The notes under the pieces are model-generated. The model made no database searches. It saw nothing but the letters and a program-made list of their open reading frames with translations, and was not told the DNA's origin. A stretch of DNA of 64,000 nt from Archangium gephyra. GTDB lineage: Bacteria > Myxococcota > Myxococcia > Myxococcales > Myxococcaceae. Of the stretch, positions 52,401 through 60,050 are shown piece by piece (positions within the stretch are counted from its first letter, which is position 1; every line of letters begins with the position of its first letter). Both the position numbers and the translations under genes were made by a program. The stretch lies in assembly GCA_003243425.1 (NCBI GenBank), contig QFQP01000010.1:1-64000 (forward strand). Direction: 5' to 3'.

Positions 52401-52638
52401 CGTCGGGGTCGCGGCGAACCTTCTCGCAGCCCGCGAGCGAACCGAGCGCCAGCGACGCGCCGGCGATCTTCAGCGCGTCGCGGCGGTTGAAGCCACCGGG
52501 CATGGTGACGCCGTTCGAAAACTCGGCGTCGTAGCCCTTGATGACCGATTCATCGTTTTCTTTGTGCTCGACGGAGCGCCAGTACTCGGGCGCTTCGGTC
52601 ATCGAGTCGCGGAGCGGAGCGTAGGGATCATTCTTCAT
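49462..52638 (-). CDS. actB: alternative complex III subunit ActB (iron-sulfur protein)
   Basis: A 1058-residue protein, a fusion of a molybdopterin-oxidoreductase-like domain without a cofactor and a ferredoxin-type domain. A Tat-type signal (FNRRDALKIAGASLALGSLA, followed by Gly-Cys) indicates export and lipid anchoring. The C-terminal part has CLGCNACTVACIAENN, CQHCENAPCEPVCPVS, CIGTRYCANNCPYK and CTFCTQRIEEAKI ... CAQACATQAITFG, giving ligands for four cubane or three-iron clusters. Electrons go from quinol through these to the cytochrome subunits. The stop is 21 bases downstream of ActA's neighbour boundary. Confidence 0.93.
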   Translation of the reverse strand: MKNDPYAPLRDSMTEAPEYWRSVEHKENDESVIKGYDAEFSNGVTMPGGFNRRDALKIAGASLALGSLAGCEKVRRDPDEILPFVHQPEKFVPGNKLMYATAQQRSDGAVGLLAEANEGRPTKLEGNPAHPASLGASDAWAQAEVLKLYDPQRSKTPLKGGQPAKWEEWETFAKEHFGKIQAEQGKGLAFLVEEDMGPTFERLLGKLPQAKVVRFDPLASDHANMGAQLAFGPGARAHYEVAKAKVIFSLDSDFLSSGPEHLKHARAFGQSRAVHSTIDIEKMIRLYAAEGLFSTVGSNADHRIRINSGEGVAVLKAVAAAVGANDLGAGGKELTDAQQKFVAALARDLTANKGNSIIFVGERQPAAVHALGHALNAFLGNIGSTVSISVTEGAVARKSQSEQLDELIKALGGEITTVVAFENNPFYAAAGAFKFADALSKATFIHAAVLPEETGVKATWHVPTAHFLESWGDATAWSGVASLVQPIILPLHGGKPTLSLLAQLVGETETNDKKLVEATWVGKQLADTRAWRKALHDGLIAGTGRNAGTAEVKTADVTAALGNVAPVSATKDSLEFIAFDGNLKDGRLSNVSWLMELPDSMSKLCWDNALLVSPSLAKELGINSAVKKNEYSSDIVEISVEGRTVKAPTFVLPGIAQYSVVMARGFGRTWGDVASNIGVNAAAVLGTGGSVIQGVKLTKTGETTNLCSTQDHFGVPGNVVRELTFAEQSAEPAGAASRHIGLEPRPLFRSATAKQYAADGGKFAREGDVPANLVQLGTPKNRPSKPIQPTTEVTYEGQQWGMVIDLSACLGCNACTVACIAENNIPTVGRDQVLLGREMHWIRIDRYFSGDIDSPRAIHQPMTCQHCENAPCEPVCPVSATVHDEEGINSMAYNRCIGTRYCANNCPYKVRRYNYLDFSHTGDFVVEKGQPWPFKGEKDMDWAARFKTLKLQRNPDVTVRYRGVMEKCTFCTQRIEEAKIAAKRAGQDRKKLPDGAVTPACAQACATQAITFGNINDLESRVAKLKQSERNYELLQELNVRPRTTYLARVRNENEELA

Positions 52639-52659
52639 GACTTTCTCTCGTTCCCTTGA

Positions 52660-53379
52660 TCAGCGGTGGCAGCCGGAGCAACCGGCCGTCGCGAACGTCT
52701 TGTACTCACCGTCGACGAACTTCTGAGCGCCCGACAGCGAACCGGGAGGATTCAGGGTGGCAGCGATCTGCCGCTGCTGCTCCTGCCACGCCATGTCGGC
52801 CGACCACCCCATGGTGGTGATGTGCTCGACGGGGCGGAGGTTGGGGCCCGGGTTGCTGTGGCAGTCGAGGCACCAGCTCATCGACAGCGGCTGCACCTGG
52901 CGCACGACCTTCATGGTGTCGATGCGGCCGTGGCACGTCTCGCAGCCGATGGCGGCGCGCTTGTCACCCGTGCCCACGCCCACGTGCGCGGAGTGATTGA
53001 AGTACGCGAAGTCGGGCAGCTTGTGGATGCGCTTCCACTCGATGCTCTTGTCGGTGGCCCACGACTCACGCACCGGCTTGAGCAGCTCGGAGTCGGGCTT
53101 CACCTGCTTGTGGCAGTTCATGCAGGTCTGCGTGGGCGGCACGCCGGCGAACGCGCCCTGCTCGACGCCCACGTGGCAGTAGCGGCAGTCCATCTTCAAG
53201 GTGCCGGCGTGAAGTTCGTGGCTGTACTCGACGGGCTGCTTCGGCGCGTAGCCGACGTCCGTGTGGTACGGCGACGCCCACCAATAGACGGCGAAGACGG
53301 TCGCGCCGAGGCCCGCGAGGGCTCCGAGCGTGATGAGGCGGGGGGTCTGGTTGGTCCACCGCGGGAAAATCTGAGCCAT
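52660..53379 (-). CDS. actA: alternative complex III subunit ActA (pentahaem cytochrome c)
   Basis: A 239-residue multihaem cytochrome with a single N-terminal membrane helix (about residues 14-34). Five CxxCH motifs are visible: CRYCH, CMNCH, CETCH, CLDCH and CSGCH. Two further conserved His precede (EYSHELHAG, FNHSAHVG) as distal ligands. This is the standard composition of ActA. It is the first gene of the act operon, preceded by a 144-base gap from the SCO gene; a GAGGT ribosome site precedes the ATG at 53379. Confidence 0.93.
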   Translation of the reverse strand: MAQIFPRWTNQTPRLITLGALAGLGATVFAVYWWASPYHTDVGYAPKQPVEYSHELHAGTLKMDCRYCHVGVEQGAFAGVPPTQTCMNCHKQVKPDSELLKPVRESWATDKSIEWKRIHKLPDFAYFNHSAHVGVGTGDKRAAIGCETCHGRIDTMKVVRQVQPLSMSWCLDCHSNPGPNLRPVEHITTMGWSADMAWQEQQRQIAATLNPPGSLSGAQKFVDGEYKTFATAGCSGCHR

Positions 53380-53523
53380 GTTGGTCGACCTCTTTGAGCG
53401 TGCGGCACGTACCGAAATCGCTCTCGCTCAACAACTTTTATTTCCCTCGCGACCGAGCGTATTTCGTGAAGGAACGCGCAGGGTTTGCGCGATGAACGGC
53501 GTCAATGCCGGCGATGAGCCGGG

Positions 53524-54147
53524 CTACGGGTTGGGGCCTTCTTTCGACAGTAAACGGGCCGCGTTGATGGCGTTGCCGCGACCGACGACATCGCTCTGCC
53601 AGAAGCCGCGAACGGCGTTGTTCTGATCGATCAACACGATGCTGTGGGTGCCGGTGAAGTGTGCGCCGGGCGGCGGGAGGAACGCGTCGAGCGCGGTCTG
53701 CAGCTGGCCCAGAAAACGGTTCTCACCTTCGGCGAAGCGCCACGCAGACGAAGCGCTCTGGATCAGCGCCGTCAGACCTTCCTTCGCGCCGGGGCCGACC
53801 ACGGTGACCAGGGTCACGGGCACCTTGAGGTCGTCGACGTGCTTGATGGCGGTGCCGAAGTCGCGCTGCCGCGCCACACAGGTCTCGTCGCAGCCGTCGA
53901 TTTCAGCGCTGAGCAACACGACCTGGCCCTTGAGTGAATCGCTCGAGACATCACCGCCGCCGAGCGTGGTGAGCGCCCAGGGCTCCAACTGCTTCACGGG
54001 CGCGGGCGCCTTGAGGAACCGCCTCTGCACGAAGGGCAACGCCGTGAGCACCACGGCGCCAATCACGAAGGCGATGACGTACGGCCGCCAGCTGCTGCCC
54101 GGTGGTGCCGGCAGCGCGCTCGCCGGCTCAGGGGGCGGAGGAGCCAA
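53524..54147 (-). CDS. SCO1/SenC-family copper chaperone
   Basis: A 207-residue membrane-anchored thioredoxin-fold protein with an N-terminal helix (YVIAFVIGAVVLTALPFV). GCDETC (CxxxC) near residue 86 and a conserved His in FTGTHSIVLID near residue 165 form the copper site used to load the CuA centre of oxidase subunit II. The start overlaps the end of the small membrane-protein gene by 20 bases. It is the last gene of the oxidase part of the cluster and lies between oxidase and act genes. Confidence 0.85.
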   Translation of the reverse strand: MAPPPPEPASALPAPPGSSWRPYVIAFVIGAVVLTALPFVQRRFLKAPAPVKQLEPWALTTLGGGDVSSDSLKGQVVLLSAEIDGCDETCVARQRDFGTAIKHVDDLKVPVTLVTVVGPGAKEGLTALIQSASSAWRFAEGENRFLGQLQTALDAFLPPPGAHFTGTHSIVLIDQNNAVRGFWQSDVVGRGNAINAARLLSKEGPNP

Positions 54148-54349
54148 CGGCCTTCTCTTCGCGAGCGACGGCGCGATAGCGGTACACGACCCAGCCGACG
54201 ATGCCGCCCAGCATGGCGAGCGGCAGCAGCGAGATGACGATGGTCATCGCCAGATACGATTCCTGCGTGCGGTCTTCACCGGCACCACACACCGCGCAGG
54301 CGAACGCCGGCGACGACAGCAGGCCGACCACCGGAGCCAGGGCGCGCAT
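54128..54349 (-). CDS. small membrane protein in the oxidase operon
   Basis: A 73-residue protein from ATG 54349: hydrophobic start ending AFACAVCGAGEDRTQESYLA, then a membrane helix (MTIVISLLPLAMLGGIVGWV) and a basic tail. The ATG overlaps the stop of the preceding subunit III gene by one base, and its own stop lies inside the SCO gene start. The CAVCG pair could hold a metal. Likely an oxidase assembly or accessory factor by context. Confidence 0.65.
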   Translation of the reverse strand: MRALAPVVGLLSSPAFACAVCGAGEDRTQESYLAMTIVISLLPLAMLGGIVGWVVYRYRAVAREEKAVGSSAP

Positions 54350-54954
54350 CAGAAGTACACCCGCGCATAGATGATGGGCCACATGGCGACCACGAAGTAC
54401 CAGAAGGTCTGCGCGCCGAAGAACAGGCCGCCGGTCAGCTTGCCGCGCGCCATCTGCACCCACGCGAAGAAGAGCGCGATGAGCGCCCCCACCGCGTGCA
54501 ACGCGTGGCCACCGACGATGACGTAGAAGAAGCTGCCCAGCGGGCTCGAGGTCAGCGTCATGCCGTTGGCGAGCAGCGCCGCCCACTCGACGCCCTGCAG
54601 CGCGACGAAGCCGGCGCCCAGACCCCAGGCCGCGAGCACCACCCAGTGCGCGATGGGAGAGCTCTTCTTCGAGAGCCGCCAGCCGACCAGCAACACGATC
54701 GCCGAGAGAATCAGCAACGCGGTGTTGAGCATCGTGGCTTCGGCCGGCAGCCGCGGCTGGCCCGGCATGGGCCAGGTACCGGGCAACGCACCGGCCTTGG
54801 AGATGGTGAAGGCCGAGATGAGGCCCGAGAAGAACATCACCTCGGTGAAGATGAAGATGAGCGTGCCCAGCACCGCGCTCGGCACGACCTGCCGGCGCCG
54901 CTGAGGCGAAGGCGCGGGTTGCGTGGGCGCGGTCATGGTGGCCTCCATCGTCAT
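54349..54954 (-). CDS. haem-copper oxidase subunit III, second copy
   Basis: A 201-residue membrane protein with a proline-rich cytoplasmic start and six or so helices. LGTLIFIFTEVMFFSGLISA and GSFFYVIVGGHALHAVGALI match subunit III motifs of cytochrome c oxidase, as does the C-terminal FWYFVVAMWPIIYARVYF. A shorter subunit III (55511-56089) is encoded nearby, so the operon has two. It lies four bases after the subunit IV stop. Confidence 0.82.
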   Translation of the reverse strand: MTMEATMTAPTQPAPSPQRRRQVVPSAVLGTLIFIFTEVMFFSGLISAFTISKAGALPGTWPMPGQPRLPAEATMLNTALLILSAIVLLVGWRLSKKSSPIAHWVVLAAWGLGAGFVALQGVEWAALLANGMTLTSSPLGSFFYVIVGGHALHAVGALIALFFAWVQMARGKLTGGLFFGAQTFWYFVVAMWPIIYARVYF

Positions 54955-54958
54955 CTCG

Positions 54959-55501
54959 TCACTTGGTGGCCGGTTCCGGCACCTTCACGTCGGCCGGGTC
55001 GTCCTTGCCGGGGTTCTGCGCAGGCGGGGCCACGTCGGCCGGCTTCTTGTTCTCTTCGACAGGGTGCGCGTCGTGACCGTGACCGCCGCCGGCTTTCTCC
55101 TCTTCGAGGCCCTTCTCGACGACCGCAGCGGCGGCGTCGTTCGTCCACCGCTGGCCGGCGTGCTTCATCACGTCGGGAGAAACGCCGCCCACGAAGACGA
55201 GCATGAACGCCAGCATCGTCAGCATCAGGAAGCCGATGTACTTCTTCTCGACCGTCAGATGCATGAAGTGCTTGATGACCAGGTACGCCTTCACGAAGGC
55301 GATGCCGAAGGCCGTCAGCAGCGTGATGATCTGCATGTGCGTCGCTTCACCGATGAACGGACCGATGACTGAAGCGACCAGCAGCACCAGGAGGATGCCC
55401 CAGATCTTGATGTAGTGCTTGCTGTGGTCTTCGTGATGGCCGTGACCATCACCGCCGTGACCTGCGTCGTGTGCTGCCGGAGCAGTCGTGGTGTCAGACA
55501 T
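54959..55501 (-). CDS. ctaF: cytochrome c oxidase subunit IV-like protein
   Basis: A 180-residue protein with a His-rich N-terminus (HDAGHGGDGHGHHEDHSKHY), three helices (ILLVLLVASVIGPFIGEATH, AFGIAFVKAYLVIKHFMHLT, FLMLTMLAFMLVFVGGVSPD) and a His/Pro-rich C-terminus. This is the layout of caa3-type subunit IV (COX4_pro). The His-rich tails are unusual extras that may bind metal. It lies between two subunit III genes. Confidence 0.8.
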   Translation of the reverse strand: MSDTTTAPAAHDAGHGGDGHGHHEDHSKHYIKIWGILLVLLVASVIGPFIGEATHMQIITLLTAFGIAFVKAYLVIKHFMHLTVEKKYIGFLMLTMLAFMLVFVGGVSPDVMKHAGQRWTNDAAAAVVEKGLEEEKAGGGHGHDAHPVEENKKPADVAPPAQNPGKDDPADVKVPEPATK

Positions 55502-55510
55502 GTCGTTGGC

Positions 55511-56089
55511 TCACTTCGCGATGTAGAGGAGCGGGAAGAGGAAGATCCACACGATGTCGACGAAGTGCCAGTAGAGGCCGACCGCTTCGACACGCTGGAG
55601 GTCTTTGCCCTTCGACGCATCGACGGCGATGACCGCCATGATGATGGCGCCGATGATCACGTGCAGACCGTGGATGCCGGCCGCCGTGTAATAGAACGAC
55701 CAGAAGGTGTGCGAGGTGATGGTGAAGCCGTGGTGGATCTCGTTGGTCCACTCGATGCTCTTGACCACCAGGAAGATGCACGCACCCAGGATCGTCAGCC
55801 ACAGGTACTTCGCGGCCTTCTTGCCGTCTTTGAGCTCGGCGGCGTTGTGCGCGAGCACGGCCGCGAGCGACGAGGTGAGCAGCACCAGCGTGTTGAAGGC
55901 GCCGGCCCAGGTGTTGGTGTGCGAGGCCTGACCTGCCCACTCCGGGTGACCGAGGCGGTGCATCAGGTAGCTGCCGAGCACGCCACCGAAGATGACGATT
56001 TCAGAGGCGATGAGCCACCACACGGCCAGCTTGCCGGTGGAGATGCCGGTCGCGCTGCGCGTGGTCGCGATGGGACGGGTCATGCTCAT
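55511..56089 (-). CDS. ctaE: cytochrome c oxidase subunit III
   Basis: A 192-residue protein with five helices: LAVWWLIASEIVIFGGVLGS, GAFNTLVLLTSSLAAVLAHN, and FYYTAAGIHGLHVIIGAIIM with the conserved Gly-His-Gly-type signature, ending YWHFVDIVWIFLFPLLYIAK. The length matches the shorter subunit III of haem-copper oxidases. The start overlaps the ctaD stop by four bases (ATGA), coupling it to subunit I. Confidence 0.88.
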   Translation of the reverse strand: MSMTRPIATTRSATGISTGKLAVWWLIASEIVIFGGVLGSYLMHRLGHPEWAGQASHTNTWAGAFNTLVLLTSSLAAVLAHNAAELKDGKKAAKYLWLTILGACIFLVVKSIEWTNEIHHGFTITSHTFWSFYYTAAGIHGLHVIIGAIIMAVIAVDASKGKDLQRVEAVGLYWHFVDIVWIFLFPLLYIAK

Positions 56090-57822
56090 GACTGGTTGCC
56101 CTCGACGTTCTGCGGCCAGTAGTCGTCCTGGCGGTCAGGGTGGCTGAACTCGTACGGGCCCCGGTACACGTGGGGCAGGCCGCCGGGGAAGTTGCCGTGC
56201 GGCGGAGGCGACGGCGCGACCCACTCGAGCGTGTTGGCCTTCCACGGGTTGGCCTCGGCCTTCTTCCCGAAGAAGATCGAGTAGAAGTAGTTGATCAGGA
56301 ACACGACCTGGAACGCGAGCAGCACCACCAGAGAGAGCGTGGCCAGAATTCGCAGGTCCTGCATGCCCGGCTTCATGAGGTCGGGGAAGTGCGTGTAGTC
56401 GTAGATGCGGCGGTGATCGCCACGCGCACCGAGCAGGAAGAGCGGAATGAAGATGAAGTTGAAGGGGATGATGGTGCCCCAGAAGTGCACCTTGCCCCAC
56501 GCTTCGTTCATGTACCGGCCGAACATCTTCGGGAACCAGTAGGTCACCGCCGCGAACACCGCGATGAAGGCGATGGGGAAGAACGTGTAGTGGAAGTGCG
56601 CGAGTACGAAGTACGTGTCGTGGAAGTAGATGTCAGCGCCCGACGCGCCCAGGAAGATGCCCGTCACGCCGCCGACCAGGAACTCGGCGATGAAGGCCAG
56701 GGCCCACAACATGGGCGTCTGCAGGCGAATCGACCCGCCGAACAGAGTGGCGATGTACACGAAGCACATCTCGGCGACCGGAATCGAGATGAGCAGCGTG
56801 GTGACCGAGAAGATGTTCGCCATGCGCGGGTCGATGCCGGCGATGAACTGGTGGTGCGCCCACACGAAGAAGCCGAGCACGCCCGTGCCGACCGCCGTGT
56901 AGAGCACCGTCTTGTACGCAAAGAGCTTCTTGCGCGCGAAGGTGGTGATGACCTCGGCCACGATGCCCATGGCGGGCAGCAGCACGACGTACACCTCCGG
57001 GTGACCGAAGAACCAGAACAGGTGCTGCCACAGAATCGGGTCGCCGCCCTTGTTGGGGTCGAAGAACGCGGTGCCGATGGTCTGGTCGAACAGCAGCATC
57101 ACCGCACCGGCGACCAGCGGGCCCACCGACGCCATGAACAGAATGCTGGCGATGATGATCATCCAGATCACGATGGGCACGTCGAACATCTTCATGCCCG
57201 GCGCGCGGCTGTTCATGACGGTGGTGACGAAGTTGATGCCGCCCAGGAGGAACGCGGCGAACTCGAGCGCCACGGCCAGCAGCCAGAGCGGCGCGCCGTG
57301 CGGCGTGAGGTTGTATTCAGCCTTGGCCGCGAGCGGGGGGTAGCTGGTCCACGCGCCGCCGAAGCCGCCGCCTTCCGCGAAGAACGAGGCGAAGAGCACG
57401 ATCACCGACAGGAGGAAGATCTGGTAGCTCAAGCGGTTGAGCCGCGGGAACACCATGTCGTCGCAGCCGATCATCAGGGGAATCAGGTAGTTCCCCAGCG
57501 CGGCGATGAGCACGGGCATCGCGACCCAGAAGATCATCACCGAGCCGTGCGTGGTGACGAGCGCGTTGTAGTCGGTGGAGGTGACGCGGCCGTAGCCGGG
57601 CACGCTGATGCCGGGGAAGGCGATCTGCATGCGGAACGCGTAGACCGCGAACCCGCCCACCAGCGCCATGAACATGCCGGTGAACAGGTACTGCATGCCG
57701 ATCATCTTGTGGTCGGTCGACCAGAAGTACTTCAGGAAGAAGTTCGGCTCTTCGTGATGGCCGTGTGCATCGTGGCCGTGGGCGTCATGCCCGTGGCCGT
57801 GGTCTGCGGTGGTGCTGCTCAT
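56086..57822 (-). CDS. ctaD: cytochrome c oxidase subunit I
   Basis: A 578-residue haem-copper oxidase core with twelve or more helices and a His-rich N-terminal leader (HGHGHDAHGHDAHGHHEE). Ligand motifs: His in TTHGSVMIFWVAMP for haem, FGHPEVYVVLLPAMG with the CuB His and the Tyr of the crosslink, VWAHHQFIAGID for two CuB His, and HDTYFVLAHFHYTF for the haem pair. It reduces oxygen and pumps protons. The start overlaps the ctaC stop (ATGA). Confidence 0.95.
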   Translation of the reverse strand: MSSTTADHGHGHDAHGHDAHGHHEEPNFFLKYFWSTDHKMIGMQYLFTGMFMALVGGFAVYAFRMQIAFPGISVPGYGRVTSTDYNALVTTHGSVMIFWVAMPVLIAALGNYLIPLMIGCDDMVFPRLNRLSYQIFLLSVIVLFASFFAEGGGFGGAWTSYPPLAAKAEYNLTPHGAPLWLLAVALEFAAFLLGGINFVTTVMNSRAPGMKMFDVPIVIWMIIIASILFMASVGPLVAGAVMLLFDQTIGTAFFDPNKGGDPILWQHLFWFFGHPEVYVVLLPAMGIVAEVITTFARKKLFAYKTVLYTAVGTGVLGFFVWAHHQFIAGIDPRMANIFSVTTLLISIPVAEMCFVYIATLFGGSIRLQTPMLWALAFIAEFLVGGVTGIFLGASGADIYFHDTYFVLAHFHYTFFPIAFIAVFAAVTYWFPKMFGRYMNEAWGKVHFWGTIIPFNFIFIPLFLLGARGDHRRIYDYTHFPDLMKPGMQDLRILATLSLVVLLAFQVVFLINYFYSIFFGKKAEANPWKANTLEWVAPSPPPHGNFPGGLPHVYRGPYEFSHPDRQDDYWPQNVEGNQS

Positions 57823-58535
57823 CGCATGCCTCCGGTCTGCTCGGTCGCAGAGGGGGTGAGGGCCGCCGTGGCCGGGGTCTGCGAAAGCACCCAGGCCGCG
57901 TAATCCTCAGAGGTGTGAATCAGAACGCGGGCCGGCATGAGCGCGTGACCGATGCCGCAGATCTCGGTGCACTGAATGTCGAAGCCGCCCGACTGCGTGG
58001 CCTTGAACCAGCCACGAATGGTGCGGCCCGGCACGATGTCCTGCTTGAGCCGGAACACCGGGATCGAGAAGCTGTGGAGCACGTCGCGGCTCTGGAGCTC
58101 GAAGTGGTACGTCTTGCCCTTCTCGACGTGGAGCTCGTCGACGAGGCGGATGTCGTCGGCGGTGTCGAGCTTGCCGTCGGCGCCGGGGTGCACGAACGTC
58201 CACGCCCACTGCTGGGCGATGACGCGCACCGTGGCGTCGGCCTGCGGCATGGTCTGCTTGACCTCCTGCCAGACGCGAATGGCCGAGACGATGATGAACA
58301 CGTCGAAGACCAGCGTCGCGTAGTGGGGAATGGCGACCCAGCGCTTCTCTTTGGCGTCTTCACCGGCCACGTACTTCGCGCGAACGCCTTCCTGCGCGGT
58401 GTAGCGAACGATGAAATAGAAGAAGACGGCTTCGGCGAGCAGCCACCAGAAGCCGACGATGCCGGTGACGATCAGAATCAGGTGATCGATGTCGCCGGAG
58501 AAGGTCGAAGCCGATTCGACATACTTGTCGATCAT
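57819..58535 (-). CDS. ctaC: cytochrome c oxidase subunit II
   Basis: A 238-residue protein with two N-terminal helices (LILIVTGIVGFWWLLAEAVF and about residues 65-85) and a cupredoxin domain. The CuA site is visible: LHSFSIPVFR for the first His and QCTEICGIGHALM, with two Cys, His and Met, for the rest. No cytochrome c domain is fused at the C-terminus, in contrast to caa3 enzymes; a separate di-haem cytochrome precedes it. Confidence 0.93.
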   Translation of the reverse strand: MIDKYVESASTFSGDIDHLILIVTGIVGFWWLLAEAVFFYFIVRYTAQEGVRAKYVAGEDAKEKRWVAIPHYATLVFDVFIIVSAIRVWQEVKQTMPQADATVRVIAQQWAWTFVHPGADGKLDTADDIRLVDELHVEKGKTYHFELQSRDVLHSFSIPVFRLKQDIVPGRTIRGWFKATQSGGFDIQCTEICGIGHALMPARVLIHTSEDYAAWVLSQTPATAALTPSATEQTGGMR

Positions 58536-58537
58536 CG

Positions 58538-58645
58538 TCAGTTCCTCAGCACGAAGAAGTAGACCACCACGAAGAAGGCGAGCGCGCCTCCCGAGGTGAG
58601 AACGAAGATGGTCTTGGACAGGCCGTCAGGGTTCGTTTGGCTCAT
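58538..58645 (-). CDS. 35-residue membrane peptide in the oxidase operon
   Basis: The ATG at 58645 reads MSQTNPDGLSKTIFVLTSGG, then ALAFFVVVYFFVLRN and a stop at 58538. One hydrophobic helix follows a short polar N-terminus. It sits between the di-haem cytochrome gene (stop 58653) and ctaC (start 58535), with gaps of only seven and two bases. Size and position suggest a small oxidase subunit or assembly factor; this is inference. Confidence 0.6.
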   Translation of the reverse strand: MSQTNPDGLSKTIFVLTSGGALAFFVVVYFFVLRN

Positions 58646-58652
58646 GGGTTCC

Positions 58653-59306
58653 TCACTTCGCCAACGTGCCGATGTGGGCCACGACATTCTTGATGGCCTG
58701 CTCGTCGGCGAGCGTCATGGCCATCGGGCGCATCTGCGCACCGGTGACGTCCTTGGGGTGCGTGCCTCGAATGCCCGACTTGAACTTCTTGATCTGGCTG
58801 GCGAGGTACCAGTCGTGCTGGCCGGTGATGGGCGGGGCGTTGAGCGCCTGGTTGCCCTTGCCGTCGGGGCCGTGGCACGCGGTGCAGGTGGCGTACGACT
58901 GCGCGCCGGCGGCGGCGTCACCACCCTCGAGCGTCTTCGCCTGGTTCTTCGCGGGCAGCTGCGAGACGTAGGTGAGGACGGCCTTGATCTCCTGGTCGTC
59001 CATCATCTGGCGCGACATGGGGCGCATGCGCAGGCCCTCGATGTCGTCCGGGTGCGCGCCGCGGATGCCCGTGCGGAACTTGTAGAACTGAGCCTCGAGG
59101 TACCAGGAGGGCAGGCCTGCGATGGCCGGCGCCGCGATGTTCTGCTGGCCGTAGCCGTCGCGACCGTGACAGTTCTCACAAGCTCCGTAGAGCTCCTGGC
59201 CCGTCAGCGTCTTCTTGGCACCGTCGGGACGGTGGCAGCCGCTCAATGCCGCGACCAGCACGAGGCTGGCGAGCATGAGCGGGTTCAACTTCAACATTCC
59301 GTGCAT
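58653..59306 (-). CDS. di-haem cytochrome c lipoprotein, first gene of the oxidase operon
   Basis: A 217-residue lipoprotein with two c4-like halves: CENCHGRDGYGQQNIAAPAI and CTACHGPDGKGNQALNAPPI, each followed by the same LPSWYLEAQF or HDWYLASQIK segment and a Met in RMRPMS or QMRPMA. These are the distal-ligand patterns of cytochrome c4. I chose the ATG at 59306, with GGAG nearby, giving the signal that ends ALSGC; the ATG at 59297 is a close alternative and the frame to 59468 is unlikely. Probably the electron donor to the CuA site of ctaC. Confidence 0.85.
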   Translation of the reverse strand: MHGMLKLNPLMLASLVLVAALSGCHRPDGAKKTLTGQELYGACENCHGRDGYGQQNIAAPAIAGLPSWYLEAQFYKFRTGIRGAHPDDIEGLRMRPMSRQMMDDQEIKAVLTYVSQLPAKNQAKTLEGGDAAAGAQSYATCTACHGPDGKGNQALNAPPITGQHDWYLASQIKKFKSGIRGTHPKDVTGAQMRPMAMTLADEQAIKNVVAHIGTLAK

Positions 59307-59431
59307 GTGATGCTCCGGCTCCTGCATGGGAACGCGCGACGTGCGAATGACACGCCCGGTCGGGCCGGCCATTTGGCACACGGTGCGCAGTGATCCAAGG
59401 GAATTACTGGCGCAAAAATCGCGCGGAGAAG

Positions 59432-60022
59432 TCAGCGTGATTCGTCGCATTGACCCGACGAAACCCACACGTCGACGTCGTCGACGTAGACCACGTCACC
59501 GACCTTCGCGGCCGTCTGGCTGCCAGGCGCGGAGTCGACTTCGAAGAACAACTGCAGCGACTCGCCGGAGTTCACCTTGAGGTTCAAGCCGTTGGTGGGT
59601 GGGGTCTTCTGCCATTGGTCGTCGAGCGGCTCGGCGAACCGCTGCTGCGTTCCACCGCCGTTGGCGACGCTGAGGAGCACCGACCGCACCACCGGCGCGG
59701 TGCCTTTGACCCAGGCCTGCACGCAGTAGGTCTTACCGGCGCCATCACTCACGATGGGGGTCGAGTAGGCGAAGCGGCCGCCGGCCTGGCCGACGACGAG
59801 CTTCGCGGCGGCGCCAGAGCGGCCTTCACCGGGGGCCCGTTCGACGGTGCCATAGATGGCGTTCCAGCCCGTGGGCTTGTCATCGCCGCACTCGAAGCCG
59901 GGGTTGTTGATGAGGACGGCCGGCGATTTCGTGGGCGCAGCGCACGGGTCGACGCCGGCGTCGGGCGTCATCGTGGAACCGCAGCCCGTGAGGACGAGGA
60001 GAGAGAGCAGAGAGGCGCGCAT
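59432..60022 (-). CDS. carbohydrate-binding-like lipoprotein
   Basis: A 196-residue lipoprotein (MRASLLSLLVLTGC) whose mature part resembles a CBM4/9-type jelly roll: LINNPGFECGDDKPTGWNAI, GGRFAYSTPIVSDGAGKTYC and a C-terminal VGDVVYVDDVDVWVSSG. Such modules bind glycans. No catalytic domain is fused. The gene ends 126 bases before the oxidase operon and is probably independent of it. Confidence 0.6.
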   Translation of the reverse strand: MRASLLSLLVLTGCGSTMTPDAGVDPCAAPTKSPAVLINNPGFECGDDKPTGWNAIYGTVERAPGEGRSGAAAKLVVGQAGGRFAYSTPIVSDGAGKTYCVQAWVKGTAPVVRSVLLSVANGGGTQQRFAEPLDDQWQKTPPTNGLNLKVNSGESLQLFFEVDSAPGSQTAAKVGDVVYVDDVDVWVSSGQCDESR

Positions 60023-60050
60023 CGGGCGGGGCGGTTTAGCGGAAAAGCGC

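Noticed and set aside
49879..52659. 926-codon plus-strand frame opposite actB
   Set aside because: Antisense shadow; the minus strand has all iron-sulfur motifs of ActB.
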